Part shown: piece after piece, positions 36,767 to 45,892 of the stretch | How positions within the stretch are numbered: position 1 is the stretch's first letter | Layout of the letters: every line of letters starts with the position of its first letter | Source of the DNA: Prolixibacteraceae bacterium | GTDB taxonomy: Bacteria > Bacteroidota > Bacteroidia > Bacteroidales > Prolixibacteraceae | Assembly (NCBI GenBank): GCA_019163175.1 | Contig: JAFLKN010000008.1 | Coordinates: 109,858 to 173,857, forward strand | DNA length: 64,000 nucleotides | Direction: 5' to 3' | Position numbers and translations under genes: made by a program | The notes under the pieces: generated by a model | Told to the model about the DNA's origin: nothing | Database searches by the model: none | Seen by the model: only the letters and a program-made list of their open reading frames with translations

Positions 36767-39400
36767 TTATTTTAGGTTATTTTCAAACTTAGTTTGCTGT
36801 TTCTCTACTTCTTTAAGTTTCATTTTATTTAATTCAAACTCTAATTCCTTAATTTTATCATTCAACGATTTGGTTACAATGTTTGTTTTTTCATCACTAA
36901 CCATATTGACAGACTGGCTATTTGAAGCCTTTTCGTCAAAAAGCAAAGGTATGGCAGAAGGAATGCTCTCAATGGATATTTGGGCCGACAATGCTGTATT
37001 TACACCTTGATAGCTGGTGTGTGCCCTAATGATAATTTTACCAGCCGTAACTGACGATTGTATAAGACAGGGAGCCGTTCCCCATTCTATTTTCCGGGGG
37101 TTGGCCCACGGTTCATTTTCGGCGATCATGCTTCCTTCTCCGGTAACTTCAAAAACAATATCTTCTTCAGCTAAACGCTTAACATTACTATTTTCATCAA
37201 CCATTTTCGCAATTACAGTTACTATATCAGAACCATCTGCAATCAGATGTGTTCCGTCAAAATCAGGCTCTAAAATAAGTTTTACTTCTTTCTTAGATGG
37301 TTTTCGGATAACTGTCGCTACTACTTTGCCGTTTATAAGTCCTTCTGCAACTATCGTCTCCCCATCTTTTATTTTTGACGATCCAGCTTTCTTCAGGTCA
37401 GCCCATGTATATACATTCTTAAAAGTAACTGGCGGATGTGGTAGTTTTAAATCTGATTCATTTGCTTTGATTGTTTGGAATTCTTTTCCAAAGACCGTCA
37501 GCCTCACCTCTTCGCAATTGGTAAAAACCACCACGTCGCTTCCGGAGAAAGGGGTCATTTCGTTAGCAATATATATCATAGGGCCACTTTCGATATTTGT
37601 CACAGTTATATTCGGGTCGCGAATGCTTTGGTAAGCGTAATACGAATATTTAGGTTGGCGGAATGCATCCATAATACCACCGTAAAAAGGGTCGGGGTGA
37701 TAGCCCCGGTTATGGTCAAAGGGGTGCCACAATGCACCGCCGATCATCTGTGAAGAACCTTTGTAAATCCTTTCGAGGGCGTCGAAATAGTGCATGGATT
37801 GGACCAGTTGCACCTGTTCTCCCCACGAAATACGCGCCCGGCTATTAGAGTTATGCGATGACCAATCGTCCACATTATCACCAAATTCCCTCACAAAATA
37901 AGTTTCATTATTTTTGTTTTCTGTACTATAACCATATTTTAAATCAAAAACGTCTGATCCTTCTGCCATTCCATCGCAAGCGGTAAAGCATCCCTGAAAA
38001 GGATATTCTTCATGAGTAATAGTATGAACCTTATGAGCAAAATAATCGGGGTAATCCGTTTCATTTAAAATAGGTTCCCACATAAGTACACTGGCATGAT
38101 TTCGATCTCGACGAACCATGTTCCGGATATCGGAATATACCCTTTCGCCAAAAATTGAGTCATTTTTGTTCCAGAACTGCCAACCAGGGGTGGCCACAAT
38201 GATGAACATGCCCAGTTCGTCGCAGGCGTCCATAAATGCCGGGTCTTGGGGATAATGAGCCGAGCGGATGATCTGCATGCCCGCATCGCGCAGTTTTTTA
38301 ACGTCGCGCCAATGCAACGAATTGCTAAGGGCATTGCCAATGTATGCGTAGTCCTGGTGCCTGTTGCCCCCCAAAAGTTTTTGACCAAATGGCTTGTTGT
38401 TCAGGAAAAAACCTTCGTTTCCCCTAAACTCAATTTTCCGGATACCTATCCTGGTTCGCATGCCATCGATTATCTTACTGTTGGCAACCACCTCCGAAAT
38501 AAGCGAATGAAGATAGGGATCGTTGGGCTGCCATAAATGTGGTTTTTTGATTTTGATTGTTTGGGGAACCGAATTACTGCTCTTTGCATTTATAGTGACG
38601 TCGGTGATTGCTGCCCCAACTTTATTGCCGTCAACATCTAAAATTGAAGTGGAAACACTAACTTTTTTTGGTTTATTGGTTTCATTTAAGACCTCGGTGG
38701 AAACTACAACGTCGACCATTTCGTCTGATAGGTTTTCATAATGAACAAATACACCACCACCAGCAATTTTATTTGAATAATTCGGATCGGTTATATGTAC
38801 TGGGTTAGTACTGTATAACCACACATCGCGATATATGCCTCCAAAATAGTTAAAATCGAGACTGGATTGAGGTTTTCCAGGAGGATAAGTGGGGTCATCG
38901 CTGTTATCAAGCCAAACCGCAACAATATTCTCTTGCCCATCGAATTTCACTTCTTTGGTAACATCAATAATTACTGGTAAGTATCCTCCAAAATGTTCTT
39001 TTAAAAGTTTGCCATTGACCCAAACTTTGCTTTTTCCCATAATGGCTTCAAAATGGAGGAATATTTTCTGACCTTTCAGATTTTCTGGCAAATTAAAATG
39101 TTTACGATACCAAGCTTCGCCTTGGTAATTGATTCCTCCACTTGCCTCTTCGGGAAGATATTCAAGGCCGTGTGGAGTATTTACAACATTCCATGTGGAA
39201 TCGTTGAAATTGGGTTTGTCGGCATTATCGGCTGCCCCTTTAAAAAACCGCCAACCTACATTAAAATTAAATACTTCGCGCCCCACATTGTCAATTTTAA
39301 AAAACCCGGCAGTAGAGAATTCTTGCCCAACTGGTTTAACAGCATAAAGCAATTCTGAAAAAAATATTAATATGACTATAATGGTAAAAATCTGTTTCAT
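36767..39400 (-). CDS. GH2 glycosidase with C-terminal coiled coil
   Basis: 877 residues, signal peptide MKQIFTIIVILIFFSELLYA. The three-domain GH2 core is clear: jelly roll (FNVGWRFFKGAADNADKPNFNDSTW), Ig-like domain, TIM barrel with acid/base Glu447 in WEPILNE and nucleophile Glu505 in YFVREFGDNVDDW. After the barrel come Ig-like/DUF4982-type segments (about 625-815), and the last 33 residues are an uninterrupted charged coiled coil (LNDKIKELEFELNKMKLKEVEK). Substrate is probably a beta-galactoside or beta-glucuronide; the acid/base motif departs from LacZ (LGNE to ILNE). It lies downstream of the sulfatase, separated by decayed gene fragments. Confidence 0.85.
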   Translation of the reverse strand: MKQIFTIIVILIFFSELLYAVKPVGQEFSTAGFFKIDNVGREVFNFNVGWRFFKGAADNADKPNFNDSTWNVVNTPHGLEYLPEEASGGINYQGEAWYRKHFNLPENLKGQKIFLHFEAIMGKSKVWVNGKLLKEHFGGYLPVIIDVTKEVKFDGQENIVAVWLDNSDDPTYPPGKPQSSLDFNYFGGIYRDVWLYSTNPVHITDPNYSNKIAGGGVFVHYENLSDEMVDVVVSTEVLNETNKPKKVSVSTSILDVDGNKVGAAITDVTINAKSSNSVPQTIKIKKPHLWQPNDPYLHSLISEVVANSKIIDGMRTRIGIRKIEFRGNEGFFLNNKPFGQKLLGGNRHQDYAYIGNALSNSLHWRDVKKLRDAGMQIIRSAHYPQDPAFMDACDELGMFIIVATPGWQFWNKNDSIFGERVYSDIRNMVRRDRNHASVLMWEPILNETDYPDYFAHKVHTITHEEYPFQGCFTACDGMAEGSDVFDLKYGYSTENKNNETYFVREFGDNVDDWSSHNSNSRARISWGEQVQLVQSMHYFDALERIYKGSSQMIGGALWHPFDHNRGYHPDPFYGGIMDAFRQPKYSYYAYQSIRDPNITVTNIESGPMIYIANEMTPFSGSDVVVFTNCEEVRLTVFGKEFQTIKANESDLKLPHPPVTFKNVYTWADLKKAGSSKIKDGETIVAEGLINGKVVATVIRKPSKKEVKLILEPDFDGTHLIADGSDIVTVIAKMVDENSNVKRLAEEDIVFEVTGEGSMIAENEPWANPRKIEWGTAPCLIQSSVTAGKIIIRAHTSYQGVNTALSAQISIESIPSAIPLLFDEKASNSQSVNMVSDEKTNIVTKSLNDKIKELEFELNKMKLKEVEKQQTKFENNLK

Positions 39401-39448
39401 AATTAATTCACTATTTATAAGATTATATAATGTCCATAAAATTCTACG

Positions 39449-39690
39449 CTAATTCGTTGTATTTAAAACTATAGCTGTTACTGAAGTTCCTGTGAGTTCG
39501 AAATTTAAAATTTTGTTATCAATCGGGGCTATGGAAGTATCTATTAATTTGTAAGTTGGGTCTGTATCATACGGGCCAGTGCCTTTGTAACTCCAAACTT
39601 GGTTAATCCGAGAATAGTTTTGTAATGAATTTATTGCTACATCTATTTTTTGGGAACTACTTCAATGCTATATTCGTTTTATACATAAAT
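39449..39690 (-). pseudogene. Remnant of a glycosidase C-terminal domain
   Basis: A frame open for 70 codons without start (stop TAG 39449-39451) reads QNYSRINQVWSYKGTGPYD ... and ends NFELTGTSVTAIVLNTTN. The final pattern (L-x-G/P-x-SVTAIVL) is what the C-terminal beta-sandwich of GH30/GH39/GH5-type glycosidases looks like. Just upstream, EYSIEVVPKK continues in another frame, so a one-base frameshift in the A6 run at about 39645-39650 and an in-frame stop have broken it. No N-terminal catalytic part survives in the window. Confidence 0.5.
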
Positions 39691-39691
39691 A

Positions 39692-39790
39692 CTACAAAGG
39701 AATCATAAAGTTCCAGTCCTGGCTCCAACTACCATTGGCCGATTTTTGAACTACCTGAACACCATTCAGAATGAGTTATCCAACTTTACC
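39692..39790 (-). pseudogene. Remnant resembling the end of a ricin-type lectin domain
   Basis: Minus-strand frame ending in TAG at 39692-39694 reads LILNGVQVVQKSANGSWSQD then WNFMIPL. The Gly-x-x-Val-x-Q plus Q/D-W-F pattern recalls the last repeat of a beta-trefoil lectin. Stop codons and a frame change precede it. It is short, so the family link is weak. Confidence 0.35.
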
Positions 39791-39794
39791 AACG

Positions 39795-40000
39795 CTTCAA
39801 ATTGTTTTCACGGAGTTCGTTTTATAAACCAGGAAGCCTAAATCTGTTATGACTTGTTTCTGGTAAATTTCCGGGAACTTACCTCATACCAGAAATTATC
39901 CACGTTGAACATTATTTTCCGCTTCGTTCCAATTCATTCTCTTTTTGCACCACCACCTTTGAAATCATTTCCAACGGCCAGTTCGTTTCATCCGGGTTCG
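39795..40000 (-). other. Frame-broken coding-like stretch after the sulfatase
   Basis: Directly behind the sulfatase stop, a different minus-strand frame stays open to TAA 39912-39914 and encodes NPDETNWPLEMISKVVVQKE followed by NELERSGK. A further short frame starts at ATG about 39910 (MFNVDNFWYEVSSRKFTRNK). Neither forms a full gene. Together with the two fragments beyond, this 550-base gap looks like the debris of deleted genes. Confidence 0.35.
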
Positions 40001-41431
40001 CTATTTTATTAACGTTGGCGATTGAAAAGTAAATACTTCTGATGGCGTCCGTGCCCCTGCCATTAGCTCCGACAGTTCTTTAACTACTTCAGGATGTTGA
40101 GCCGCAACGTTGTTTTGTTCGTCTGGGTCGCTGGCAATGTTGTACAGTTCCACGGTGGTTTTTGCCGGGTCGAATACATCGTAATTTACCAGTTTCCAGT
40201 CGCCTTTGCGTAGCGCTTTTCGGCCTCCATGTTCATGAAACTCCCAATAAAGGAAGTTATGAGTTTTTTGACCCCCAGCTCCCAGCAATGTCGGCAAAAA
40301 CGAAATGCCATCAATATTTTCAGGTGTCTTTATTCCGGCCACATCGGCAAGGGTGGGCATTACATCCCAAAAGGCCGAGGGTAAGTCGGTTTTTGAATTA
40401 GCCTTTATTTTACCCGGCCACCAGGCGACCATTGGCTCGCGGATTCCGCCTTCGTACAAGTCGCGTTTGTAGCCCCGAAATGGTCCGTTGCTGTCGAAAT
40501 AATCTGGGTCGGCGCCACCTTCCTGGTGAGGACCGTTGTCGGAGCTGAACATTACGATTGTATTTTTATCCAATCCCAACTCTTTCAGCTTATTCAACAC
40601 TTCGCCAACTTGTTTGTCGAGCAAAGTAACCATCGCTGCAAACGCTGCATGACCTTCAGGTTGCGAGCCGTAAGCTCCATTTCTGAAACCCATATTGCCG
40701 GGTTCTGCACCCTTAAAACTGTTCTCGGGCAAAAGCTTCCCTTTAAATTTCCTCATGTATTCTTCAGACAGAAGTAATTCTGCATGGGGAATAACGTTTG
40801 GATAGAAAAGAAAAAACGGTTTATCCTTGTTCTTTTCGATGAACTGTAAAGCCCTTTGATGTATTAATTCGGGCGCATAGGTTCCAAACTGATCACCACT
40901 GTTACCTTCCAATACCACTTTCTGCTGATTGTTCCAAAGGTGTGATGGATAATAATTGTGTGCTATCCTTTGGCAGTTGTAACCGTAGAATTCGTCGAAT
41001 CCCTGCATGTTGGCATCGCCTTCGGAGCCAGGATAACCCAATCCCCACTTGCCAAAACCTCCAGTTGTATAACCCGCTTCCTTTAGCATTTCTGCAACCG
41101 TGTATGTTTCTGCAGGCATAGGCCATTGTCCTTCAGGATTCCACTCCTTGTTCCCACGAATGGGGGTGTGCCCAGTGTGGAGTCCTGCCATCAAAGAAGA
41201 TCGCGAGGGAGCACAAACAGTACATCCGGCATAGTGCTGGGTAAAAATCATTCCTTCGCGCGCCATCCGGTCGAGATTTGGGGTGTTAAAACGCTTTTGC
41301 CCCAAAATACTCAAATCTCCGTACCCCAGATCGTCGGCTAATATGTAAACAATGTTGGGTTTTTCTTTTGCAGTTACAAAAAAACCGTTGAAAAAAATAA
41401 AAACAAAATTTAATAGCCTCATAATATTCAT
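40001..41431 (-). CDS. Sulfatase, S1 (formylglycine-dependent) family
   Basis: 476 residues with an N-terminal signal peptide (MNIMRLLNFVFIFFNGFFVTA). KPNIVYILADDLGYGDLSIL holds the metal-binding Asp pair; the maturation motif is CAPSRSSLMAG with Cys73 to be converted to formylglycine (C-x-P-S-R, Cys type, which anaerobes modify with anSME). FSSDNGPHQEGG supplies further metal ligands. It removes sulfate esters from the glycan before or during glycosidase action. No maturase is encoded in the window. Its stop lies one base after the next gene upstream begins its segment (41433), so the two are tightly packed. Subfamily and sulfate position cannot be read. Confidence 0.92.
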   Translation of the reverse strand: MNIMRLLNFVFIFFNGFFVTAKEKPNIVYILADDLGYGDLSILGQKRFNTPNLDRMAREGMIFTQHYAGCTVCAPSRSSLMAGLHTGHTPIRGNKEWNPEGQWPMPAETYTVAEMLKEAGYTTGGFGKWGLGYPGSEGDANMQGFDEFYGYNCQRIAHNYYPSHLWNNQQKVVLEGNSGDQFGTYAPELIHQRALQFIEKNKDKPFFLFYPNVIPHAELLLSEEYMRKFKGKLLPENSFKGAEPGNMGFRNGAYGSQPEGHAAFAAMVTLLDKQVGEVLNKLKELGLDKNTIVMFSSDNGPHQEGGADPDYFDSNGPFRGYKRDLYEGGIREPMVAWWPGKIKANSKTDLPSAFWDVMPTLADVAGIKTPENIDGISFLPTLLGAGGQKTHNFLYWEFHEHGGRKALRKGDWKLVNYDVFDPAKTTVELYNIASDPDEQNNVAAQHPEVVKELSELMAGARTPSEVFTFQSPTLIK

Positions 41432-41432
41432 A

Positions 41433-43031
41433 TTACAAGTTTAGCTTTATGACCAATCCTGGAACCGAAACATCTCCTTTATCGCCAGCTGACGTACCAA
41501 TTTTATCAATCAGTGCGCCTGAAATTGAAAGTGTATTTCCATCAATTTTAACTTTTGATCGGATATCGGTGGCTGATTCTGCGAGTAAATCCTGAGCCCA
41601 TACATTTTTAGGTTTTATTGTTTCTGGAAACTCTATGACTAACTCATCATAGTGTCCAAAAATACCAATTGGCTGAGTTACATCCTTAATTTGAATGGTC
41701 ACTTTCGCCCTTGGATGAAACCAGTTATCTTCAGGACGAACACGTCCTTCGGTTGCTAAACATACAGGTCCGTTTGGATAAGTTGTAGCCATAACATAAG
41801 GAGGCTCCCCATTTATTTCAACAATAGGCAATGGCATGTTTCGGGACATAATTGCAGGAGCACTTTGGTAAACCATTTTACCGTAAGTAGCTTTGTTCCA
41901 GGTATCCCATTTTGTGTATTCACAATAATCAATTAATTCTTTTTCAGATGAGTTATAGGTTCCAATTCCGGCCGGAAATGCAGGAGCAATACGCGACCAT
42001 CTTCCAAAACGTTCAACTTCGTTCATTCGTCCCTGCATGTGTCTTTTTCCTGACAATTGGTGATGAAGGTCTTTACCCTCAAGCGTCCTTTCCATATAGT
42101 TTGGATGGCGTTTGCTTGCCACCAAACAACCAAGTGCTGCTGCAGCATTACAATCGTCCTGAAGATTTAAGATTGAACGATATTGGGATTGATTTTGCGT
42201 TTGTTTTAAGATATCGTGTGCACGACGTAAAGTAGTAACCGACATCAATAGTGGGGAAGCGTCATACGTCCTGAAAACATCAGAATTTTGCAGTACCCGT
42301 AACATATCAGATTGGTTGTCTCCTCCAATATCATAGGAAGAAGGGTACTCTTTCTGATCGGCGATATCCCACCCCGGATTAATATTGCCAGCAGGCGTTA
42401 CATATTCGAGTGCTAATTCAGGAAAAATCTTTTCCTTGATTTTAAAACACCAGAAGTTTTCTATTTCACCCCCATCAATTTTCCAGTATTTTATTCCGGC
42501 ATATTTTGACCATTCAACAAAGGTTTGGGCAGTTATTGAATCAATTGTTCCCCTAACCCAAATTCCCAACCCGCCCCAACCATTGCTAATGATTTCTTCG
42601 TTAAAAAGACGTAACGATTCCTGTGGCTGAGCATCAGCGTATTGCGGAAAGTCTCGCGGATCGATTTGCAGAGAAAAAAAGGGTAAAGCGCCAGGTACAG
42701 TTCGTTCCGATTGTTCTTTAGTGTCCCAGCCATGGTCGATTAAGAAATACCAGTCGCTCCGTCCACGCGGAAGATAATTGGTTACCCATCCATCTTTTTT
42801 ATTGAATAGATGATCGTATGTTAATTCCTCACGGGCTGCCGGATTTGTTATTTCCTCCAAGTCCGTAATTTCACCTCCCCGTTGAATCCAATAATTTTGG
42901 GCATACCATGTACACCAGTAATTCGGAGATTTGGACGGTTCGGAAGGTACTAAATTTATAGTCACGTCATGCTGGTTGGTACAAGAAAACAATACTACAG
43001 AAATCATTAGATGAAAAACAATTTTTTTCAT
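41433..43031 (-). CDS. Unclassified TIM-barrel glycosidase-like lipoprotein
   Basis: 532 residues, lipobox VVLFSC. No CAZy family is recognised with certainty. The first half reads as a TIM barrel: WCTWYAQNYWIQRGG, DWYFLIDHGWDTKE, GWGGLGIWVRG and YAGIKYWKIDGGEIENFWCF, where KIDGG is placed like the nucleophile Asp of clan GH-D enzymes (GH27/GH36/GH31-like). SVTTLRRAHDILK, DDCNAAAALGC and RFGRWSRIAPAFPAG follow, and the C-terminus is a beta-sandwich. The Asp in KIDGG and the Asp pair in LQDDCN are candidate catalytic residues. Location between sulfatase and GH2 strongly suggests action on the same glycan. Confidence 0.6.
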   Translation of the reverse strand: MKKIVFHLMISVVLFSCTNQHDVTINLVPSEPSKSPNYWCTWYAQNYWIQRGGEITDLEEITNPAAREELTYDHLFNKKDGWVTNYLPRGRSDWYFLIDHGWDTKEQSERTVPGALPFFSLQIDPRDFPQYADAQPQESLRLFNEEIISNGWGGLGIWVRGTIDSITAQTFVEWSKYAGIKYWKIDGGEIENFWCFKIKEKIFPELALEYVTPAGNINPGWDIADQKEYPSSYDIGGDNQSDMLRVLQNSDVFRTYDASPLLMSVTTLRRAHDILKQTQNQSQYRSILNLQDDCNAAAALGCLVASKRHPNYMERTLEGKDLHHQLSGKRHMQGRMNEVERFGRWSRIAPAFPAGIGTYNSSEKELIDYCEYTKWDTWNKATYGKMVYQSAPAIMSRNMPLPIVEINGEPPYVMATTYPNGPVCLATEGRVRPEDNWFHPRAKVTIQIKDVTQPIGIFGHYDELVIEFPETIKPKNVWAQDLLAESATDIRSKVKIDGNTLSISGALIDKIGTSAGDKGDVSVPGLVIKLNL

Positions 43032-43104
43032 GATATTAATTTTTTACTTAAAAATCTAATATTAATTTTTTGTTCCGTAAATACTCCGGTTTGTGGACAT
43101 TACT

Positions 43105-45645
43105 CTATTTTTCAATTGAATAACCTGCTGTTTTTTTATACATTTCTTCCAATGTCCAGACTTTTTTAGCGCTATGGGATGCATTGTTTTCAGGTTTTTC
43201 GGGATAAAATTTTAGCACTTCAACATTTTTTACATTTGATGATATTCGCATGGCTGGTAAGTTTGAGGCAGTACTTTTTATCGTAATGGACTGAGTGTTT
43301 AAATTTCCGGAGGTTACTGTAAGAGTAATATCGCCAGGCACGTTGGTGGATTGAACAATAACCTGAGCTTTGCCGTGGAATGCCCTTCGAATTGGTAATT
43401 TGTCCGCTTCGTGACTGCCAGGATTTCCATTTCCAACTCCCAAAATATTACCGGGGCCAGTTAAGCTAAAACGTAGGAGGTTATTGGCATCGGGACATTC
43501 AATATTGTTTTTGTCGCGAATGGATATATCGAAAACTACAACATCCTGTTCATCGGCTTCTATATTTTTACAATTAGCTTTAATATTTATAATTGAAGGG
43601 TTGCCGGCAGTAGTCATACTCGCGGTGTCAACTTCTTTCCCGTCACGGAAACCTTTTGCTAAAAGAGTACCTTTTTTATAGGGAACTTTCCACTCGATAT
43701 GTTTGTATTTGGGCATGGTCTTTTTCCCAAGCGAATTGCCATTTAACAGCAATTCAACTTCGTGGTAGTTGCTGTAAACCCAAACGTCTATTGTGTCCTT
43801 TCCCGAACCTTCCCAGTTCCAATGCGGCAGTATATGCAATACATCGTGGTTACTCCACCAGGCTTCGAAGAAATAGCTCAAATCTTTTCTGAACCCACAA
43901 AGATCCAATATCCCAAAATCGCACGATACATTTGGCCATCCATAAGGGGTAGGCTCACCTCGGTAATCGAAACCGGTCCAGATAAAAGTTCCGGCCAATT
44001 TTTGCATATTCATGGTAAAGTCCATAACCTCTTCGGCACTCTGCCCCCAACTCACTGCTTTTCTATCATAGGAACTTGCCACTTTTCGTTTTGAATCTGT
44101 TTTATACTCTCCTCGTGTAGTAAGCATACTGGCTGATTCGGAAGAAAAAATGGGCTTCCCATGAGTAATGTTTCCCAAAATCTGACCAGTACCATAATTG
44201 TACCCAACGACATCGACTTCCTTTGCTACCAGACCATTGGTTTCTCCGTTAAATGCCATTGTTACCGGACGTCGTTGCAAATCCAGTAAGTTGGCTATTC
44301 GCCGCATTTTCTTTACTATTTCGACAGCTTTTAAATCGCCTTGAAGCGTTTCTTCGTTTCCTAAACACCAAGCGAAAACACTCGGTGCATTACGCTTCAT
44401 TTTCACCATTCGTTCGAACATTTCAATTTGATCCGAAAAACCACTAAAATGTCTGGTTTCGCCAAGCAATAAAAAGCCCATTTCGTTACACAATTGAATG
44501 AGCTCCGAGCCAATTGGGTGATGTATTCGTATTCCATTTACTCCCAGTTCTTTCAGTTTTTCTAACCGATAACGCCATAATGCATCCGGTACTGCAATAC
44601 CAACACCAGCATGATCCTGATGCAGGCATACCCCCTTAATAATTTCCTTTTTGCCATTTACGAGAAATCCATTTATGGTATCGAAAGTAAATGATCTAAA
44701 ACCTATTTGGTTTGTTATGCCATCAATTACAATGTTATCCTGTATGAGGTGCGTTTCAAAATTGTATAAATTCGGATTTTCGGGTGTCCATAGCAAGAGG
44801 TTTTCAACTGGCATTTTCAGGCTTAATATCCGTTTTTCGCCGGCAGATATGATTTCAGGCAAACCCTTCAGGCTTTTTAATCTATTACCCTTAGCATCGG
44901 CTAACCGGATTTCGGGTGTAATCAATTGCGATTTTTCGCCTTCATTGCTCACTTCAATCTTTACTTCTACACTTGCTTTGGTAAATGTGCTATCCAATTC
45001 AGGATTGATCGCTACACCATACGATGGAATATATACCGAAGCACATTTTTCAAGCCATACATGACGGTAAATACCACCGCCTTCGTACCACCATCCCTCG
45101 AAGCCTTCTTTGGTGTTTACCCGAACTGCAATAACATTTTCTGCACCATAGTTCAAGGCTTCGGTAATATCCACCGAAAAACCGGTGTAACCCGAGCGAT
45201 TAAATTTAACTTGAAACCCGTTCACAAAAACATAACTGAAACAGCTAATTCCATCGAATGTGAGGATAAACCGTTTTCCTCTGTCGGCAGATGAAACCTT
45301 AAAACCCCTGCGATACCATCCAATGTTAGTAGCCAAAGAACCATTCACATTTGATGCAACAGAATCGATAGAAGTTTCAACCATAAAGTCGTGAGGCAGG
45401 TTGATGCCTCTCCATGTTGAATCGTTGAAATTAATGGCAGCCGGAGTTCCGCCATCGCCACCTCCCTTATAAACATCGTTAGTGTATCCTTCGATGTCAC
45501 CCAAATGAAATTTCCAGCCCAAATCGAGTGAAAGTTTTTCGCGTGGCGCCAAAGCCGATTCTGCATAACCATATCCGCCTTGGAAAATTAACCCGATTAA
45601 CAAGGTGAAAATTCGCAGCTTTTTTGCCAATTTATAATTAATCAT
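43105..45645 (-). CDS. GH2 glycosidase (beta-galactosidase type) with DUF4982 and Ig-like domains
   Basis: 846 residues, signal peptide about 1-29. Jelly roll (SLDLGWKFHLGDIEGY, WYRRGFKV), Ig domain, TIM barrel with acid/base Glu431 (AWCLGNEETLQG) and nucleophile Glu503 (PIFSSESASML), a DUF4982 domain (WNWEGSGKDTIDVWVYSN...VELLLNGNSLG) and a Big-like C-terminal domain (VFDISIRDKNNIECPDANNLLRF). This is the BgaB/BoGH2-like architecture usual in PULs. First enzyme gene behind susCD; a hairpin at 45834-45876 separates it from susD and may lower its expression relative to susCD. Confidence 0.9.
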   Translation of the reverse strand: MINYKLAKKLRIFTLLIGLIFQGGYGYAESALAPREKLSLDLGWKFHLGDIEGYTNDVYKGGGDGGTPAAINFNDSTWRGINLPHDFMVETSIDSVASNVNGSLATNIGWYRRGFKVSSADRGKRFILTFDGISCFSYVFVNGFQVKFNRSGYTGFSVDITEALNYGAENVIAVRVNTKEGFEGWWYEGGGIYRHVWLEKCASVYIPSYGVAINPELDSTFTKASVEVKIEVSNEGEKSQLITPEIRLADAKGNRLKSLKGLPEIISAGEKRILSLKMPVENLLLWTPENPNLYNFETHLIQDNIVIDGITNQIGFRSFTFDTINGFLVNGKKEIIKGVCLHQDHAGVGIAVPDALWRYRLEKLKELGVNGIRIHHPIGSELIQLCNEMGFLLLGETRHFSGFSDQIEMFERMVKMKRNAPSVFAWCLGNEETLQGDLKAVEIVKKMRRIANLLDLQRRPVTMAFNGETNGLVAKEVDVVGYNYGTGQILGNITHGKPIFSSESASMLTTRGEYKTDSKRKVASSYDRKAVSWGQSAEEVMDFTMNMQKLAGTFIWTGFDYRGEPTPYGWPNVSCDFGILDLCGFRKDLSYFFEAWWSNHDVLHILPHWNWEGSGKDTIDVWVYSNYHEVELLLNGNSLGKKTMPKYKHIEWKVPYKKGTLLAKGFRDGKEVDTASMTTAGNPSIINIKANCKNIEADEQDVVVFDISIRDKNNIECPDANNLLRFSLTGPGNILGVGNGNPGSHEADKLPIRRAFHGKAQVIVQSTNVPGDITLTVTSGNLNTQSITIKSTASNLPAMRISSNVKNVEVLKFYPEKPENNASHSAKKVWTLEEMYKKTAGYSIEK

Positions 45646-45833
45646 ATTTTAAGTAGTATTTCTTTTCCAGAGAGAAGAATAAAAAATCCTGACTAATACC
45701 TTAAAGTATAGAGAAATAATATGCTTTTTGCGAGGGAAAGAGAATGGGAAAAGTCAAAGAATTCAAATCATTTTAAAACAGAGCATATAAAGTGATTTGA
45801 CATTCAGAATTTTACCATATAATTGGCAAGGAA

Positions 45834-45876
45834 TAACCACAATGGCAATTATCGAACTGAATTGCCATCATGGTTA
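45834..45876 (-). terminator. Hairpin after susD
   Basis: TAACCA/TGGTTA outer and ATGGCAATT/AATTGCCAT inner stems with a two-base internal mismatch and a 9-base loop. Only a weak T stretch follows on the minus strand, so it may act as a partial terminator or a 3'-end stabiliser for the susCD mRNA. Confidence 0.55.
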
Positions 45877-45892
45877 CTTCTTATTTTTCTAA

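Noticed and set aside
40001..41431. Sulfatase thought to be truncated by frameshift near its 3' end
   Set aside because: At 476 residues and with all motifs and a normal C-terminal ELYNIASDPDEQNN segment it is full length; the coding-like stretch behind its stop is treated as debris.
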